Part shown: positions 7,934-16,135 of the stretch, in pieces
Numbering within the stretch: position 1 is the first letter of the stretch
How the letters are laid out: each line of letters starts with the position of its first letter
Assembly: GCA_045627045.1 (NCBI GenBank)
Contig: JAZQMY010000011.1
Location: forward strand, 1 to 64,000
Origin: SIG351 sp045627045
GTDB lineage: Bacteria; Bacillota; Clostridia; HGM11327
Direction of reading: 5' to 3'
Length of the DNA: 64,000 nucleotides
Translations under genes and position numbers: made by a program
Notes under the pieces: generated by a model
Told to the model about the DNA's origin: nothing
Seen by the model: only the letters and a program-made list of their open reading frames with translations
Database searches by the model: none

Positions 7934-8698
7934 ATGAGAATATTTGCAGAAAATCCAGATGAAAAAGAACTTGATGAACTGAACCACATAATAGAAGAAG
8001 TAATTTCAAATGCAAATGTTTATGGCTTTCGGGATATAAAGCTATTGATTCGTGAAATCAGCGAAAATGCTCCGGATATTATTTTTCTGAATTGCGGAAA
8101 GGCTGAATTTGAAGCCGCCAAAGTAATAAATGAAATGTCTTTCAAAACGAAGCTTGTTTTTATTGCCCGAACGGACGAATTTTCCGGCAAGGCGTTTGAA
8201 GCTTTGGCATCAGGGTACTTTGTCAAGCCAATCGATCAAGCGAAGCTGAAAACTCTGATACAAAAATTACAGCAGCCCTTGTGCAATGATAAGATTTTTA
8301 TTAAGACGTTCGGAAACTTTGAAATCTATCACAACGGCAATCCGGTAGCGTTCAGGTCAAGGAAAGCCAAGGAGCTTCTTGCTTATCTTGTTGACAGGGA
8401 AGGCGCAAGAATATCAAGGCAGGAGGCGGCGGGAATTCTCTACGGAGACAATTTCTCACCTGCTGCACAGGTCGGACTTACAAAAATTGCGAACAAGCTT
8501 ACCGAGGATCTGGAAAAAGAAGGGATTGACGGCTTTTTTGTGAAGAATAACGGTTATTTTGTAAATCTGTCGATGGCTGAATGCGATTTTATTGAACACA
8601 TAAAGGGCAACCCGGAATATCCTTTTTTGGGAGAATATCTTGAGCAGTATTCCTGGGGAGAATTCAGAAAAGCATCATTTGCTGAACTGAAAAAATAA
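7934..8698 (+). CDS. SARP-type transcriptional regulator with degenerate receiver domain
   Basis: A 254-residue regulator. Residues 1-115 have the fold pattern of a response-regulator receiver, but the phospho-acceptor Asp is replaced by Asn (FLNCG, Asn-53) and the N-terminal acidic pair is lost; the conserved Lys (FVKPID, ~98) remains. Residues ~125-215 form an OmpR/SARP-type winged helix (FGNFEIYHNGNPVAFRSRKA, then KELLAYLVDREG and YFVNL). The long BTAD domain of actinobacterial SARPs is absent. It therefore probably acts without phosphorylation. It sits just upstream of the pilus operon, separated by a terminator. Direct repeats in the pilus promoter match SARP operator geometry, so it is the likely activator of those genes (inference). 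Confidence 0.8.
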   Translation: MRIFAENPDEKELDELNHIIEEVISNANVYGFRDIKLLIREISENAPDIIFLNCGKAEFEAAKVINEMSFKTKLVFIARTDEFSGKAFEALASGYFVKPIDQAKLKTLIQKLQQPLCNDKIFIKTFGNFEIYHNGNPVAFRSRKAKELLAYLVDREGARISRQEAAGILYGDNFSPAAQVGLTKIANKLTEDLEKEGIDGFFVKNNGYFVNLSMAECDFIEHIKGNPEYPFLGEYLEQYSWGEFRKASFAELKK

Positions 8699-8716
8699 CA
8701 ATATGTCAAATATATT

Positions 8717-8751
8717 ACCGGAAATTTGTTTTGAAAAATTTCCGGTTTTTT
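8717..8751 (+). terminator. Terminator after the SARP gene
   Basis: ACCGGAAATTT (8717-8727) pairs with AAATTTCCGGT (8736-8746), followed by a T-run. Confidence 0.9.
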
Positions 8752-8780
8752 ATTTTCTTGACATAATTTTATTAGCAAAA

Positions 8781-8814
8781 AGGTAAGGCGAGGGTAAGAA
8801 CGCTGGTATATAAT
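8781..8814 (+). promoter_or_regulatory. Pilus operon promoter with SARP-like direct repeats
   Basis: Two heptamers, AGGTAAG (8781-8787) and GGGTAAG (8792-8798), lie 11 bp apart with a 4-bp spacer. The -10 region TATATAAT begins at 8807, 8 bp after the second repeat. No recognisable -35 hexamer is present at the right distance. SARP activators (ActII-ORF4, AfsR) are known to bind heptamers 11 bp apart with the last one 8 bp before the -10. Confidence 0.6.
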
Positions 8815-8959
8815 TAATATGCATAAGTAAAATGGTGATAGAATAGTATTTTATGCACAAAAATAATTTTACGTTGATTTGTTCTTGTTTTTACAGGAAT
8901 ATCTGATTGAATTTTGACAAAAAGTTCAGTATATCACAAAATTGAAAGGAGGAGGAAGT

Positions 8960-11900
8960 ATGAAGCAGGATATTCAGTCTTTTGTAGTAAAATTGAACCA
9001 TGAATATCACAGCAGGATCAAGTGGTATCGTATTTTGGCTGTGCTTTCCTGTATTACTGTATTTTTGACAACGTATCTTCTTATTATGCCTGCTATTACT
9101 AAAAGCGACGAAGACTACGGCAACTTTGAGTCCTCTGATCTTTCACGTTTTATTACAGGTGTAACTATAACTGACAGCCAGGGTAACATAATAGACCCCG
9201 TCAACGGAACTGTTTACGTAGGTGAAAAGTATTTCTTTGAGGTTTCTTTCTCAGAATTGAATGATATCGGCAATAACCATCAGTTCAAGTATGACGATTC
9301 ATATGATCCGCCTGCATTGACTTATCAGTTCAACGCACCGAATATGACTCTCTTTGAGCAGAATGATATTCCGATTGTAATTTCTAATGATGGAGAAGAA
9401 TATATAGTAGGTCATTTCGATGTCGACAGTACCGGACTTCTTAAGGTTTATTTCAATAATGTAAATAATGTAGGCGAACCTACTGTTGATGGGACCAATT
9501 TCATTGATCTTTACCGTGAGGTCAGCTTTTATCTCAATTTCAGCGTAAAGGTCGATTCAAGCGCACACGACAACCATATTTCAATTAATATGGGAAAAAA
9601 TATCACTGTTGAGCTTATCAATTCTCCTAACGGGGATATTTCCATCGACAAGGATATGATCTCATACGATGAGTCGACACATATGCTTAATTACAAGGTT
9701 GTTCTTGAGTGCATACACGGCAAGGTTTCAAATCTTGTCTGCACTGATGTTGAGAATATCCGTGATAGTGCAACCGGCTTGATTAACAATGTCCCTTCAA
9801 CTGATTTTTGCAATGTTGTGGTAACAGATCTTGACGGAAATTATGTTGCTTCGGATTTCTCGTCATTGCCTGCCGAAATCACAAATGGCGAAGGATATAT
9901 CATTACATATTCTGTGCCTCTTGATGAGGATTGGTATACTTCCGGTGCAAGGTTATCCGGCACATCCATCAACACTTTCACTGTTGATGCAATAAATGCT
10001 GCACAAGAACCTCTTACAAAGTCAGCTCTTACATCAAATCCGTTTGAAATAAGAAATTTCTTCAAATCAGGCGTTCAGTCTGGTTCCGAAGGAGATAATA
10101 AGATAATACAGTGGACGCTCTATTTAGGAGACGGAGAAAATCCACTCGATAACAATGTGATCGTGACTGATATCCTTAATCAGGAACAGACATTCTATAC
10201 TTCGCGTGATGCAATGTGGTATGTTCTTGACGATAACGGTGCGTATACTTCAGGCGGAGCATTTACATATGGGGAAGACTTTGTCATTTCGGGACAGAAT
10301 GCCACGATTACACTGCCTTCCGGTCAGAAACGATACAAGATTGTTTATTACACAGCCTGCGATGGCGGCAAAACATATACGAATGAAGCTACATTTTATC
10401 CCGAAGACGGCATAAACTGGTCAACAACAGGCTCTGTTTCAATAATCAAGAGTGACTGCGTACTTACAAAGGTTATAACGAATGTTGACAGTGATTATAT
10501 TGATTATCATTTTTCAGTTACTGTTCCTAAGGATCGTTATAATACAATCTTATGGATCAGAGACAGAATGAACAACACAAAGTCGAACACAAGCACTCCG
10601 AATATAGTGTTTGAACCGGTTGATATGGTTGTTACGGCAACAGACCTTGAAACAAATACATCAATAGAGCTCAGCGAATATACGGGCGACCCTGATGCCG
10701 GAATAACATATTGGGTATCACCGTCAACTTCATCGCACAGAGATTATGTATTTGTATTCCCGAATGGGGCACTTCCGGATAAGGGACCGCTCTGGCTTGA
10801 AAGCAATACAAAATGGCCTTTCACCACGGATACGAGAATCGATGTAACGTTCAGAGTAAAGCGTGATTCTGCAGTTGACCTTGATGGATTGACGCTTGAT
10901 GATGCGTTTGAAAGGGGTTATTCTGTAACAAATACTGTATGCGCACTTGGCTCAAGCGGCTGGCAGTATGCGAGTGCTCCTTATTCAGAGCTCCCCGGAG
11001 TAGTCAAGAAAGGAACATCACTTGATGACAAGGATGCAACTTTCCTTTATAAGGTAGCATTCACGAACAACAAATCCAATCCGGAATCAACGAATTACTG
11101 GGATAAGCTCTCATTGCTTCCGGAAGAATTTGGAAATATGTATCTGCACGATCAGTTTGATGAAAGACTTGATTTTGTAAACGGCAGCCTTTACGCACTT
11201 GTTTATTACTGGGACGACAGAAAAGAGCATGATCTCGGCTCAACTATGGGCGAGGGAGATGCTATGTTGGATAAGCTCAGGGCTGTTTTCAGGTATAGCG
11301 GAGAAGACATATCAGGAAACTCGCTTAATGTGAAGTGGGCTGATTTCGTTGCAAGCGATTTCACGGGCTACGGCACACCGATGACGATAAATTCTAAGCA
11401 TCGTTTTACTTATAACGCAGATTCGGAAACATTTAATTACTCTGATGACTGGGCAAGCCATTGGTGTACGATTGAGAATCTCGAGCAGCTGATGCAGAAG
11501 TCTCCTAAGGACTTCGGAGTAGTCTTTGTTTATAAGACGGAACTTGATGACGAATACAGAGTTCTTGATAATGCGGAGATCCTGATGGAGTTTGATAATA
11601 CAGCTTACATTGATTATGAAACTCCGAACGGCAGATATGAGACAAACCGTGATACTGTTACGGTTGAATATGATTCAAAGCTTCTTGAAAAGTCTTATCA
11701 GATTCTTGCGGATACAGATATTGTCAGGTACACAATTGTCCTAAATCAGTACGGAGTTGATCTTACCGACGGCGAGTATATCGTTGTAGAAGATACGATG
11801 TGCGATGCACTTGCACTCTATCTTGAATCCTTGATAATTCAGGTCGGACAGTATGATTCTGATAATAATATTATCTGGAGCAATTACACCGATAATCCCA

Positions 11901-12667
11901 GAGTTGAGATTGATGATGTAACCAATACTCTTTCAGTTTCTGTTCCGGATAATTGCCCTGTAAAAATGATTTACGATTGTAAGGTGAACGGAAGCGTTGG
12001 TCAATCCGTAAGTCTCAAAAACTCTGCCAACATCAGAGGCAGAGAACAGGAAATCAGGACAAGCGAAGCTATATTTGAAATGTCAGGCAGAGGCGGCAGC
12101 GGAAGCGCAGTCGATTATTATATGTATATCCTCAAAAAGGACGTTCATACAAACGAATACCTCAACGGTGCAGCATTTGATCTTTACGGAAATGATATTG
12201 CACGTTCAACTGAGCCTGATAAAACTGTTGAAGCCCATGGTGAGACGTTATATTATTATACAACATTCAGGACTGCGAATAATTCAAATCCTGTTCTTAA
12301 CGGAACATTCAGAATTGATTCCAGATGGCTTGAAAATAATGGACACTTTGCAGTGATAGAAACCGAAGCTCCTTACGGCTACGGACTCTCAACACAGCTT
12401 CTTGATTTCTATTGGAAGAGCAGACCTGAAGGCGGAGATGAATCGGTTCCGGTATATGAGAACAGAATGACGTATACATACAATGATTATCCGCTGGTTC
12501 CAGTTCTTCCTTCAACAGGTACGTCTGTTATGCTTATTCTTGAAATGATAATGACGTTTTGCTTTACGGTAACGGCTTTGTGCTTTGGCGTTCTGCTTTT
12601 TGCAAAGCTCAGGAAATACAAAAAGAAGTCAGCTCCTGACCGTCCGGAAAATACAGAGGAAAACTGA
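8960..12667 (+). CDS. Large LPXTG-anchored pilus-associated adhesin
   Basis: A 1235-residue cell-wall protein, first gene of the pilus operon. The ATG at 8960 follows GGAGGAGG; the upstream TTG in frame is inside that ribosome site. The N-terminus is a long signal of the type found in Clostridia pilus proteins (charged ~30 residues, then AVLSCITVFLTTYLLIMPAI). The body is made of beta-rich modules resembling Cna-B/isopeptide domains. Near residue 1050 a SpaA-like module begins (YILKKDVHTNEYLNGAAFDL) with an E-box-like IETEAPYGYG. The C-terminus has LPSTG, a hydrophobic span and a Lys/Arg tail. It is probably the tip or ancillary pilin joined by the class C sortase downstream; the ligand is unknown. 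Confidence 0.85.
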   Translation: MKQDIQSFVVKLNHEYHSRIKWYRILAVLSCITVFLTTYLLIMPAITKSDEDYGNFESSDLSRFITGVTITDSQGNIIDPVNGTVYVGEKYFFEVSFSELNDIGNNHQFKYDDSYDPPALTYQFNAPNMTLFEQNDIPIVISNDGEEYIVGHFDVDSTGLLKVYFNNVNNVGEPTVDGTNFIDLYREVSFYLNFSVKVDSSAHDNHISINMGKNITVELINSPNGDISIDKDMISYDESTHMLNYKVVLECIHGKVSNLVCTDVENIRDSATGLINNVPSTDFCNVVVTDLDGNYVASDFSSLPAEITNGEGYIITYSVPLDEDWYTSGARLSGTSINTFTVDAINAAQEPLTKSALTSNPFEIRNFFKSGVQSGSEGDNKIIQWTLYLGDGENPLDNNVIVTDILNQEQTFYTSRDAMWYVLDDNGAYTSGGAFTYGEDFVISGQNATITLPSGQKRYKIVYYTACDGGKTYTNEATFYPEDGINWSTTGSVSIIKSDCVLTKVITNVDSDYIDYHFSVTVPKDRYNTILWIRDRMNNTKSNTSTPNIVFEPVDMVVTATDLETNTSIELSEYTGDPDAGITYWVSPSTSSHRDYVFVFPNGALPDKGPLWLESNTKWPFTTDTRIDVTFRVKRDSAVDLDGLTLDDAFERGYSVTNTVCALGSSGWQYASAPYSELPGVVKKGTSLDDKDATFLYKVAFTNNKSNPESTNYWDKLSLLPEEFGNMYLHDQFDERLDFVNGSLYALVYYWDDRKEHDLGSTMGEGDAMLDKLRAVFRYSGEDISGNSLNVKWADFVASDFTGYGTPMTINSKHRFTYNADSETFNYSDDWASHWCTIENLEQLMQKSPKDFGVVFVYKTELDDEYRVLDNAEILMEFDNTAYIDYETPNGRYETNRDTVTVEYDSKLLEKSYQILADTDIVRYTIVLNQYGVDLTDGEYIVVEDTMCDALALYLESLIIQVGQYDSDNNIIWSNYTDNPRVEIDDVTNTLSVSVPDNCPVKMIYDCKVNGSVGQSVSLKNSANIRGREQEIRTSEAIFEMSGRGGSGSAVDYYMYILKKDVHTNEYLNGAAFDLYGNDIARSTEPDKTVEAHGETLYYYTTFRTANNSNPVLNGTFRIDSRWLENNGHFAVIETEAPYGYGLSTQLLDFYWKSRPEGGDESVPVYENRMTYTYNDYPLVPVLPSTGTSVMLILEMIMTFCFTVTALCFGVLLFAKLRKYKKKSAPDRPENTEEN

Positions 12668-12668
12668 G

Positions 12669-12953
12669 ATGGAAAGAAAAGACTTGAAACATATGAGACG
12701 AAGCGAGCTCCTTGAAATGCTTCTATTGCAAAGCAAGGAGATAGACAGACTCCGTCTGATAATAGAAGAGAAGACTGAAAAGGAGAGCAAGGAGGATTCC
12801 CAGCCTTCCGTTCAGGTGAACATTTAAACGGTCAGGCTTGTAAATCAATATCTTGAAGCCACCGAATCTGTTAACAAGCTTCAGAAAAAGGTAGAGGAGC
12901 TTCAGAATGAGCTTTCGGCTCTGAAGAATGCAGACAGGAGCGACTATGAGTGA
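12669..12953 (+). pseudogene. Coiled-coil protein of sortase/pilus loci, split by an in-frame stop
   Basis: The reading frame begins one base after the adhesin stop and encodes a charged coiled coil (MERKDLKHMRRSELLEMLLL...). It meets TAA at 12825-12827 and continues open for another 41 codons of coiled-coil sequence (LVNQYLEATESVNKLQKKVE...), ending at TGA 12951-12953. That TGA overlaps the signal peptidase start as ATGAGTGA, the usual coupling arrangement, so the frame past the stop was meant to be translated. From memory, Clostridia pilus loci carry a longer coiled-coil protein here (often mislabelled as DNA repair protein), with QYL in its second half. The middle part appears deleted. A 52-residue product may still be made. 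Confidence 0.65.
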
Positions 12954-13545
12954 CGAAAAGAACGAAACTCAGTGCTCCGTTTATCTTGCCGATACGGAGC
13001 AGATCGAGCAGGAGCTATACCGCGAAAAATTCAGGGCGAAGTACCTTAAGACATTAAGAAGTACTGTTTATGCGCTTGTATTCGTTGCGGCGGCGAGTGT
13101 ACTGATTGCAACGCTTGTGCTTCCAATTTTACAGATTTACGGAAATTCAATGGACCCGACATTGAAAGAAGGAGAAATTGTGATTTGTGTAAAGAAGCAA
13201 AGCTATACTTACGGAGAAATCTGTTCTTTTTACTTCAACAATAAGATTCTCGTGAAAAGAATAGTTGCTTGCCCGTTTGACTATGTCGATATTGACGAAG
13301 AAGGAAATGTGTTTGTAAATGGCGCTTTGATAGATGAGCCTTATGTCGACAAAAAATCACTAGGAAACTGCGATATCACGTTTCCGTATCTTGTTCCCGA
13401 AGGAACGTACTTTGTTTTGGGAGACAACAGAGAAGCCTCTCTTGATTCAAGATCATCAGAAATCGGCTGTATAGAAAAAGATGAGTTTGTAGGCAAGCTT
13501 ATCCTTGCAGTGTGGCCGCTTTCTTCAATGAAAACAATAAAATAG
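12946..13545 (+). CDS. lepB: Signal peptidase I (S26 family)
   Basis: A 199-residue membrane protease that removes signal peptides from exported proteins, here presumably the pilins. The start at 12946 overlaps the preceding frame and has an AGGAG ribosome site; an upstream ATG at 12928 is less likely. After a ~45-residue cytosolic part there is one membrane segment (ALVFVAAASVLIATLVLPIL). The catalytic Ser lies in GNSMDPTLKEGE and the general-base Lys in LVKRIVACPFDYV, followed by the conserved GDNREASLDSR box. Pilus operons of Gram-positive bacteria commonly carry a dedicated signal peptidase, needed for pilin processing or assembly. Confidence 0.93.
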   Translation: MSDEKNETQCSVYLADTEQIEQELYREKFRAKYLKTLRSTVYALVFVAAASVLIATLVLPILQIYGNSMDPTLKEGEIVICVKKQSYTYGEICSFYFNNKILVKRIVACPFDYVDIDEEGNVFVNGALIDEPYVDKKSLGNCDITFPYLVPEGTYFVLGDNREASLDSRSSEIGCIEKDEFVGKLILAVWPLSSMKTIK

Positions 13546-13570
13546 TAATATAATAAAGGAGACAAATTAT

Positions 13571-15049
13571 ATGAGAACAACAAAAAGAATCATTGCTCTT
13601 GTATTGGTTGCAGTTATGATGGCAGCTTCATGGGTAGCAGTCAACGCAGCGAACAATGACGGAAAAATCACTGTTACCAATCCGGTAAAAAATGAGACCT
13701 ACACTCTCTACAAGATTTTTGACGTATCATACTATACGGAAAAGACCTCCGGAGACAAAACGACTCTTGATAAGGTCGGCTATACTTACACCGCTTCAGG
13801 CGATGACGATAGCTTCCTTACTGCACTCAATGGAGAATCTTCTCCGTTTGAGGTAGAGAAGAACGGCACTGTTTACAGCATTGCTCTCAAGAGCGGCAAG
13901 ACAGAAACAGATATTGAATCTTTCATCAAGGCAAATCTTTCACTGCTTACTGCATCTGCAACAGCAACGGCTGATAATGAAGGCAATTCTGTTGTATTCA
14001 CAAATCTTCCTTACGGCTACTATTTTCTTACTACAACAGTAGGCACACTTGCTACTATCAGCACAGACGTTAAGGAAATAGAAGTCAAGGAAAAGAACTC
14101 ACTTCCTACTGTTGAAAAGACTGTCGGCGAAGCAGGTGAGGACGGCAAGATGGTATGGTCTGAAACAGGAGATTTTTCTATCGGTGAAAAAATCCCTTAC
14201 AAACTTGACTTTACAGTATCAAAAGGAAATACAAAATTCAAAATTATTGATACACTTACAAATCAAAATTATATTAATGGCAGTCTTGTAGTATATAAGG
14301 ACAGTAAGACCAATAAAGCAATTGAAAATACAGATTATACTGTAAATTATAATGCTGATACAAAAGTAATCACTATTGAACTCACTGATGAGTTTGTAAG
14401 CTCAATATATAGTGACTATGACGGTAAGTTCAGCATCGAATATTTTGCAGAATTTGATAAGGACAACTTAAAAAATATCATTATTGATAAGAATACAAAT
14501 AAGGTTGAAATCAAATACTCAAATAATGTAATCACTGACAGCACAGAGGTTAAATCATTTAAGTTTGATATCGTAAAGACGGATGATGATGAAGATACTC
14601 CAAAACTTCTCACAGGTGCAAAATTCTCTCTTTGGGACGCTGAAAACGACGGCAATGAAATCGGTTTGATTTATGACAGTACTCTCAATGCGTTCAGACC
14701 TGTTATTGGTGATGAGGAAGCCACGGGTATTGTAATGTCGGAGAAAGCTGTTGCAACAATTTACGGTCTTGCTTCAGGTACATATTACTTGCAGGAAGAT
14801 GTTGCTCCTATTGGCTTCAACAAACTTACAAGCAGATGCAAAGTCGAGCTTACAGACAACAACACTGCAACTGTTGAGAACAACGTTTATGTTGAGGGTG
14901 GCATTCAGGTCGTAAACGGAACAGGCACGATTCTTCCTGAAACAGGCGGTATCGGCACAAAGATTTTTGTCGGAATCGGTCTTTTCATCGTACTTGCCGC
15001 AGGCATATTTATTATCACAAACAAGAGAATGTCCAAGGAAGCATTCTGA
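13571..15049 (+). CDS. Major pilin, LPETG-anchored isopeptide-forming fimbrial protein
   Basis: A 492-residue sortase-linked pilin. The signal peptide is MRTTKRIIALVLVAVMMAAS..NAA. Residues ~35-170 form the N-terminal pilin domain (YTLYKIFDVSYY, then YGYYFLTTTVG). Residues 185-320 form a D2-like domain that begins VEKTVGE and contains KIPYKLDFTV. From ~325 a Cna-B/SpaA module (FDIVKTDDD, LLTGAKFSLWD) ends in an E-box-like YYLQEDVAPIGF. The C-terminus has LPETGG, a hydrophobic span and a KRMSKEAF tail. Polymerisation by the class C sortase encoded next is expected. It has an AAAGGAGAC ribosome site, and a hairpin after the gene may stabilise the pilin message. Confidence 0.9.
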   Translation: MRTTKRIIALVLVAVMMAASWVAVNAANNDGKITVTNPVKNETYTLYKIFDVSYYTEKTSGDKTTLDKVGYTYTASGDDDSFLTALNGESSPFEVEKNGTVYSIALKSGKTETDIESFIKANLSLLTASATATADNEGNSVVFTNLPYGYYFLTTTVGTLATISTDVKEIEVKEKNSLPTVEKTVGEAGEDGKMVWSETGDFSIGEKIPYKLDFTVSKGNTKFKIIDTLTNQNYINGSLVVYKDSKTNKAIENTDYTVNYNADTKVITIELTDEFVSSIYSDYDGKFSIEYFAEFDKDNLKNIIIDKNTNKVEIKYSNNVITDSTEVKSFKFDIVKTDDDEDTPKLLTGAKFSLWDAENDGNEIGLIYDSTLNAFRPVIGDEEATGIVMSEKAVATIYGLASGTYYLQEDVAPIGFNKLTSRCKVELTDNNTATVENNVYVEGGIQVVNGTGTILPETGGIGTKIFVGIGLFIVLAAGIFIITNKRMSKEAF

Positions 15050-15075
15050 TCTGACTGAAAGAGATAAAGCGTAAT

Positions 15076-15098
15076 GGGGTAGAGGGCAACTCTACCCC
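15076..15098 (+). other. Intercistronic hairpin between pilin and sortase genes
   Basis: GGGGTAGAG (15076-15084) and CTCTACCCC (15090-15098) form a perfect 9-bp stem with a GGCAA loop and no T-run. It could be a leaky terminator or an mRNA-stabilising element that keeps pilin levels above sortase levels. Confidence 0.65.
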
Positions 15099-15129
15099 TC
15101 TTGAATAAAAAAGAATACAGAAGGGGCAC

Positions 15130-15996
15130 ATGAAAATTACAAGCAAAATCGTAACTTTAATTTTACTGATTTCATTCTTTATAGGCTTGTGCGTACTTTT
15201 GTATCCTGCATTGAGCCAGTACTGGAATTCAAAGGTGCAGTCAAGGGTGGTAGCCGATTACGAAAAGAAAATCCTTGATGATGATACTGTTGATTATTCA
15301 GCTTATTTTGAAGCTGCGAGGGATTATAACAAGAGGCTTTCCGGAATTTCTTATCCGATGTTAAACTATGCATCGGTGAGCGGCTACCGTGAAGCTCTTA
15401 ACCTTTTGGGCAACGGTATGATGGGCACGATCATTATCGAGAAGCTAGGCGTTGAACTGCCGATTTATCACGGAACTGAAATTGATGTATTAAGCTTTGC
15501 TGTAGGACATATCGAGGGCACAAGCCTTCCGATAGGCGGAGAAGGAACACATTCAGTGCTTTCTGCGCATAGAGGACTTCCGAATGCGAGACTTTTTACT
15601 GATCTTGATAAGCTTGAGATAGGCGATACGTTTGTGATAAAGATTCTGAATGAACAGCTTACATATCAGGTGGATCAGATTAAGGTCGTCAAGCCAACTC
15701 AGGCAGATGATCTCAGAATTGTTGAAGGGGAAGATTATTGCACTCTTCTTACCTGCACACCTTACGGAATCAATACTCACAGACTTCTTGTTCGCGGAAC
15801 CCGTATTGAAAACAACACTGAAAAACATAAAATTTATGTAAATGCAGAGGCTTATCTCATTGACAGGACTATTGCGGCACCGTTTATTGCACTGCCGATT
15901 CTGTTCATTCTGACCCTGTATGTTTTCTTCAAGCCGGTCAAGAAGAATATCAGGACGCTTGTCAACGTTGAAAAGAATCCTGAAAAATCAAAATAA
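15130..15996 (+). CDS. Class C sortase (pilus polymerase)
   Basis: A 288-residue transpeptidase that joins pilin subunits through the cleaved LPXTG Thr and a pilin Lys. An N-terminal membrane segment is followed by the sortase barrel with the catalytic His in SAHRGLPNARLFTDLDK, Cys in TLLTCTPYGINTHRLLVRG, and the Arg in the same strand. A second C-terminal membrane segment (APFIALPILFILTLYVFF) is typical of class C. The lid region before the barrel has no clear DPF/DPW motif. It is the last gene of the pilus operon, followed by a strong terminator. Substrates are presumably the LPSTG and LPETG proteins upstream. Confidence 0.93.
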   Translation: MKITSKIVTLILLISFFIGLCVLLYPALSQYWNSKVQSRVVADYEKKILDDDTVDYSAYFEAARDYNKRLSGISYPMLNYASVSGYREALNLLGNGMMGTIIIEKLGVELPIYHGTEIDVLSFAVGHIEGTSLPIGGEGTHSVLSAHRGLPNARLFTDLDKLEIGDTFVIKILNEQLTYQVDQIKVVKPTQADDLRIVEGEDYCTLLTCTPYGINTHRLLVRGTRIENNTEKHKIYVNAEAYLIDRTIAAPFIALPILFILTLYVFFKPVKKNIRTLVNVEKNPEKSK

Positions 15997-16018
15997 AAAG
16001 AATATAAATCCGTAATTT

Positions 16019-16048
16019 AACTCCGAGGCATTGCTTTCGGAGTTTTTT
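16019..16048 (+). terminator. Terminator of the pilus operon
   Basis: AACTCCGA (16019-16026) pairs with TCGGAGTT (16037-16044), followed by a T-run. Confidence 0.9.
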
Positions 16049-16054
16049 GTCCCC

Positions 16055-16082
16055 TTGACAAATCAAAATAAAATGCTATAAT
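16055..16082 (+). promoter_or_regulatory. Promoter of sbcDC
   Basis: TTGACA (16055-16060), 16 bases, TATAAT (16077-16082). Confidence 0.8.
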
Positions 16083-16135
16083 AAAACAAAATAAGCTTTT
16101 TGACTTAAATTTTTAAAGTTCAGGAAGGGGTATAA

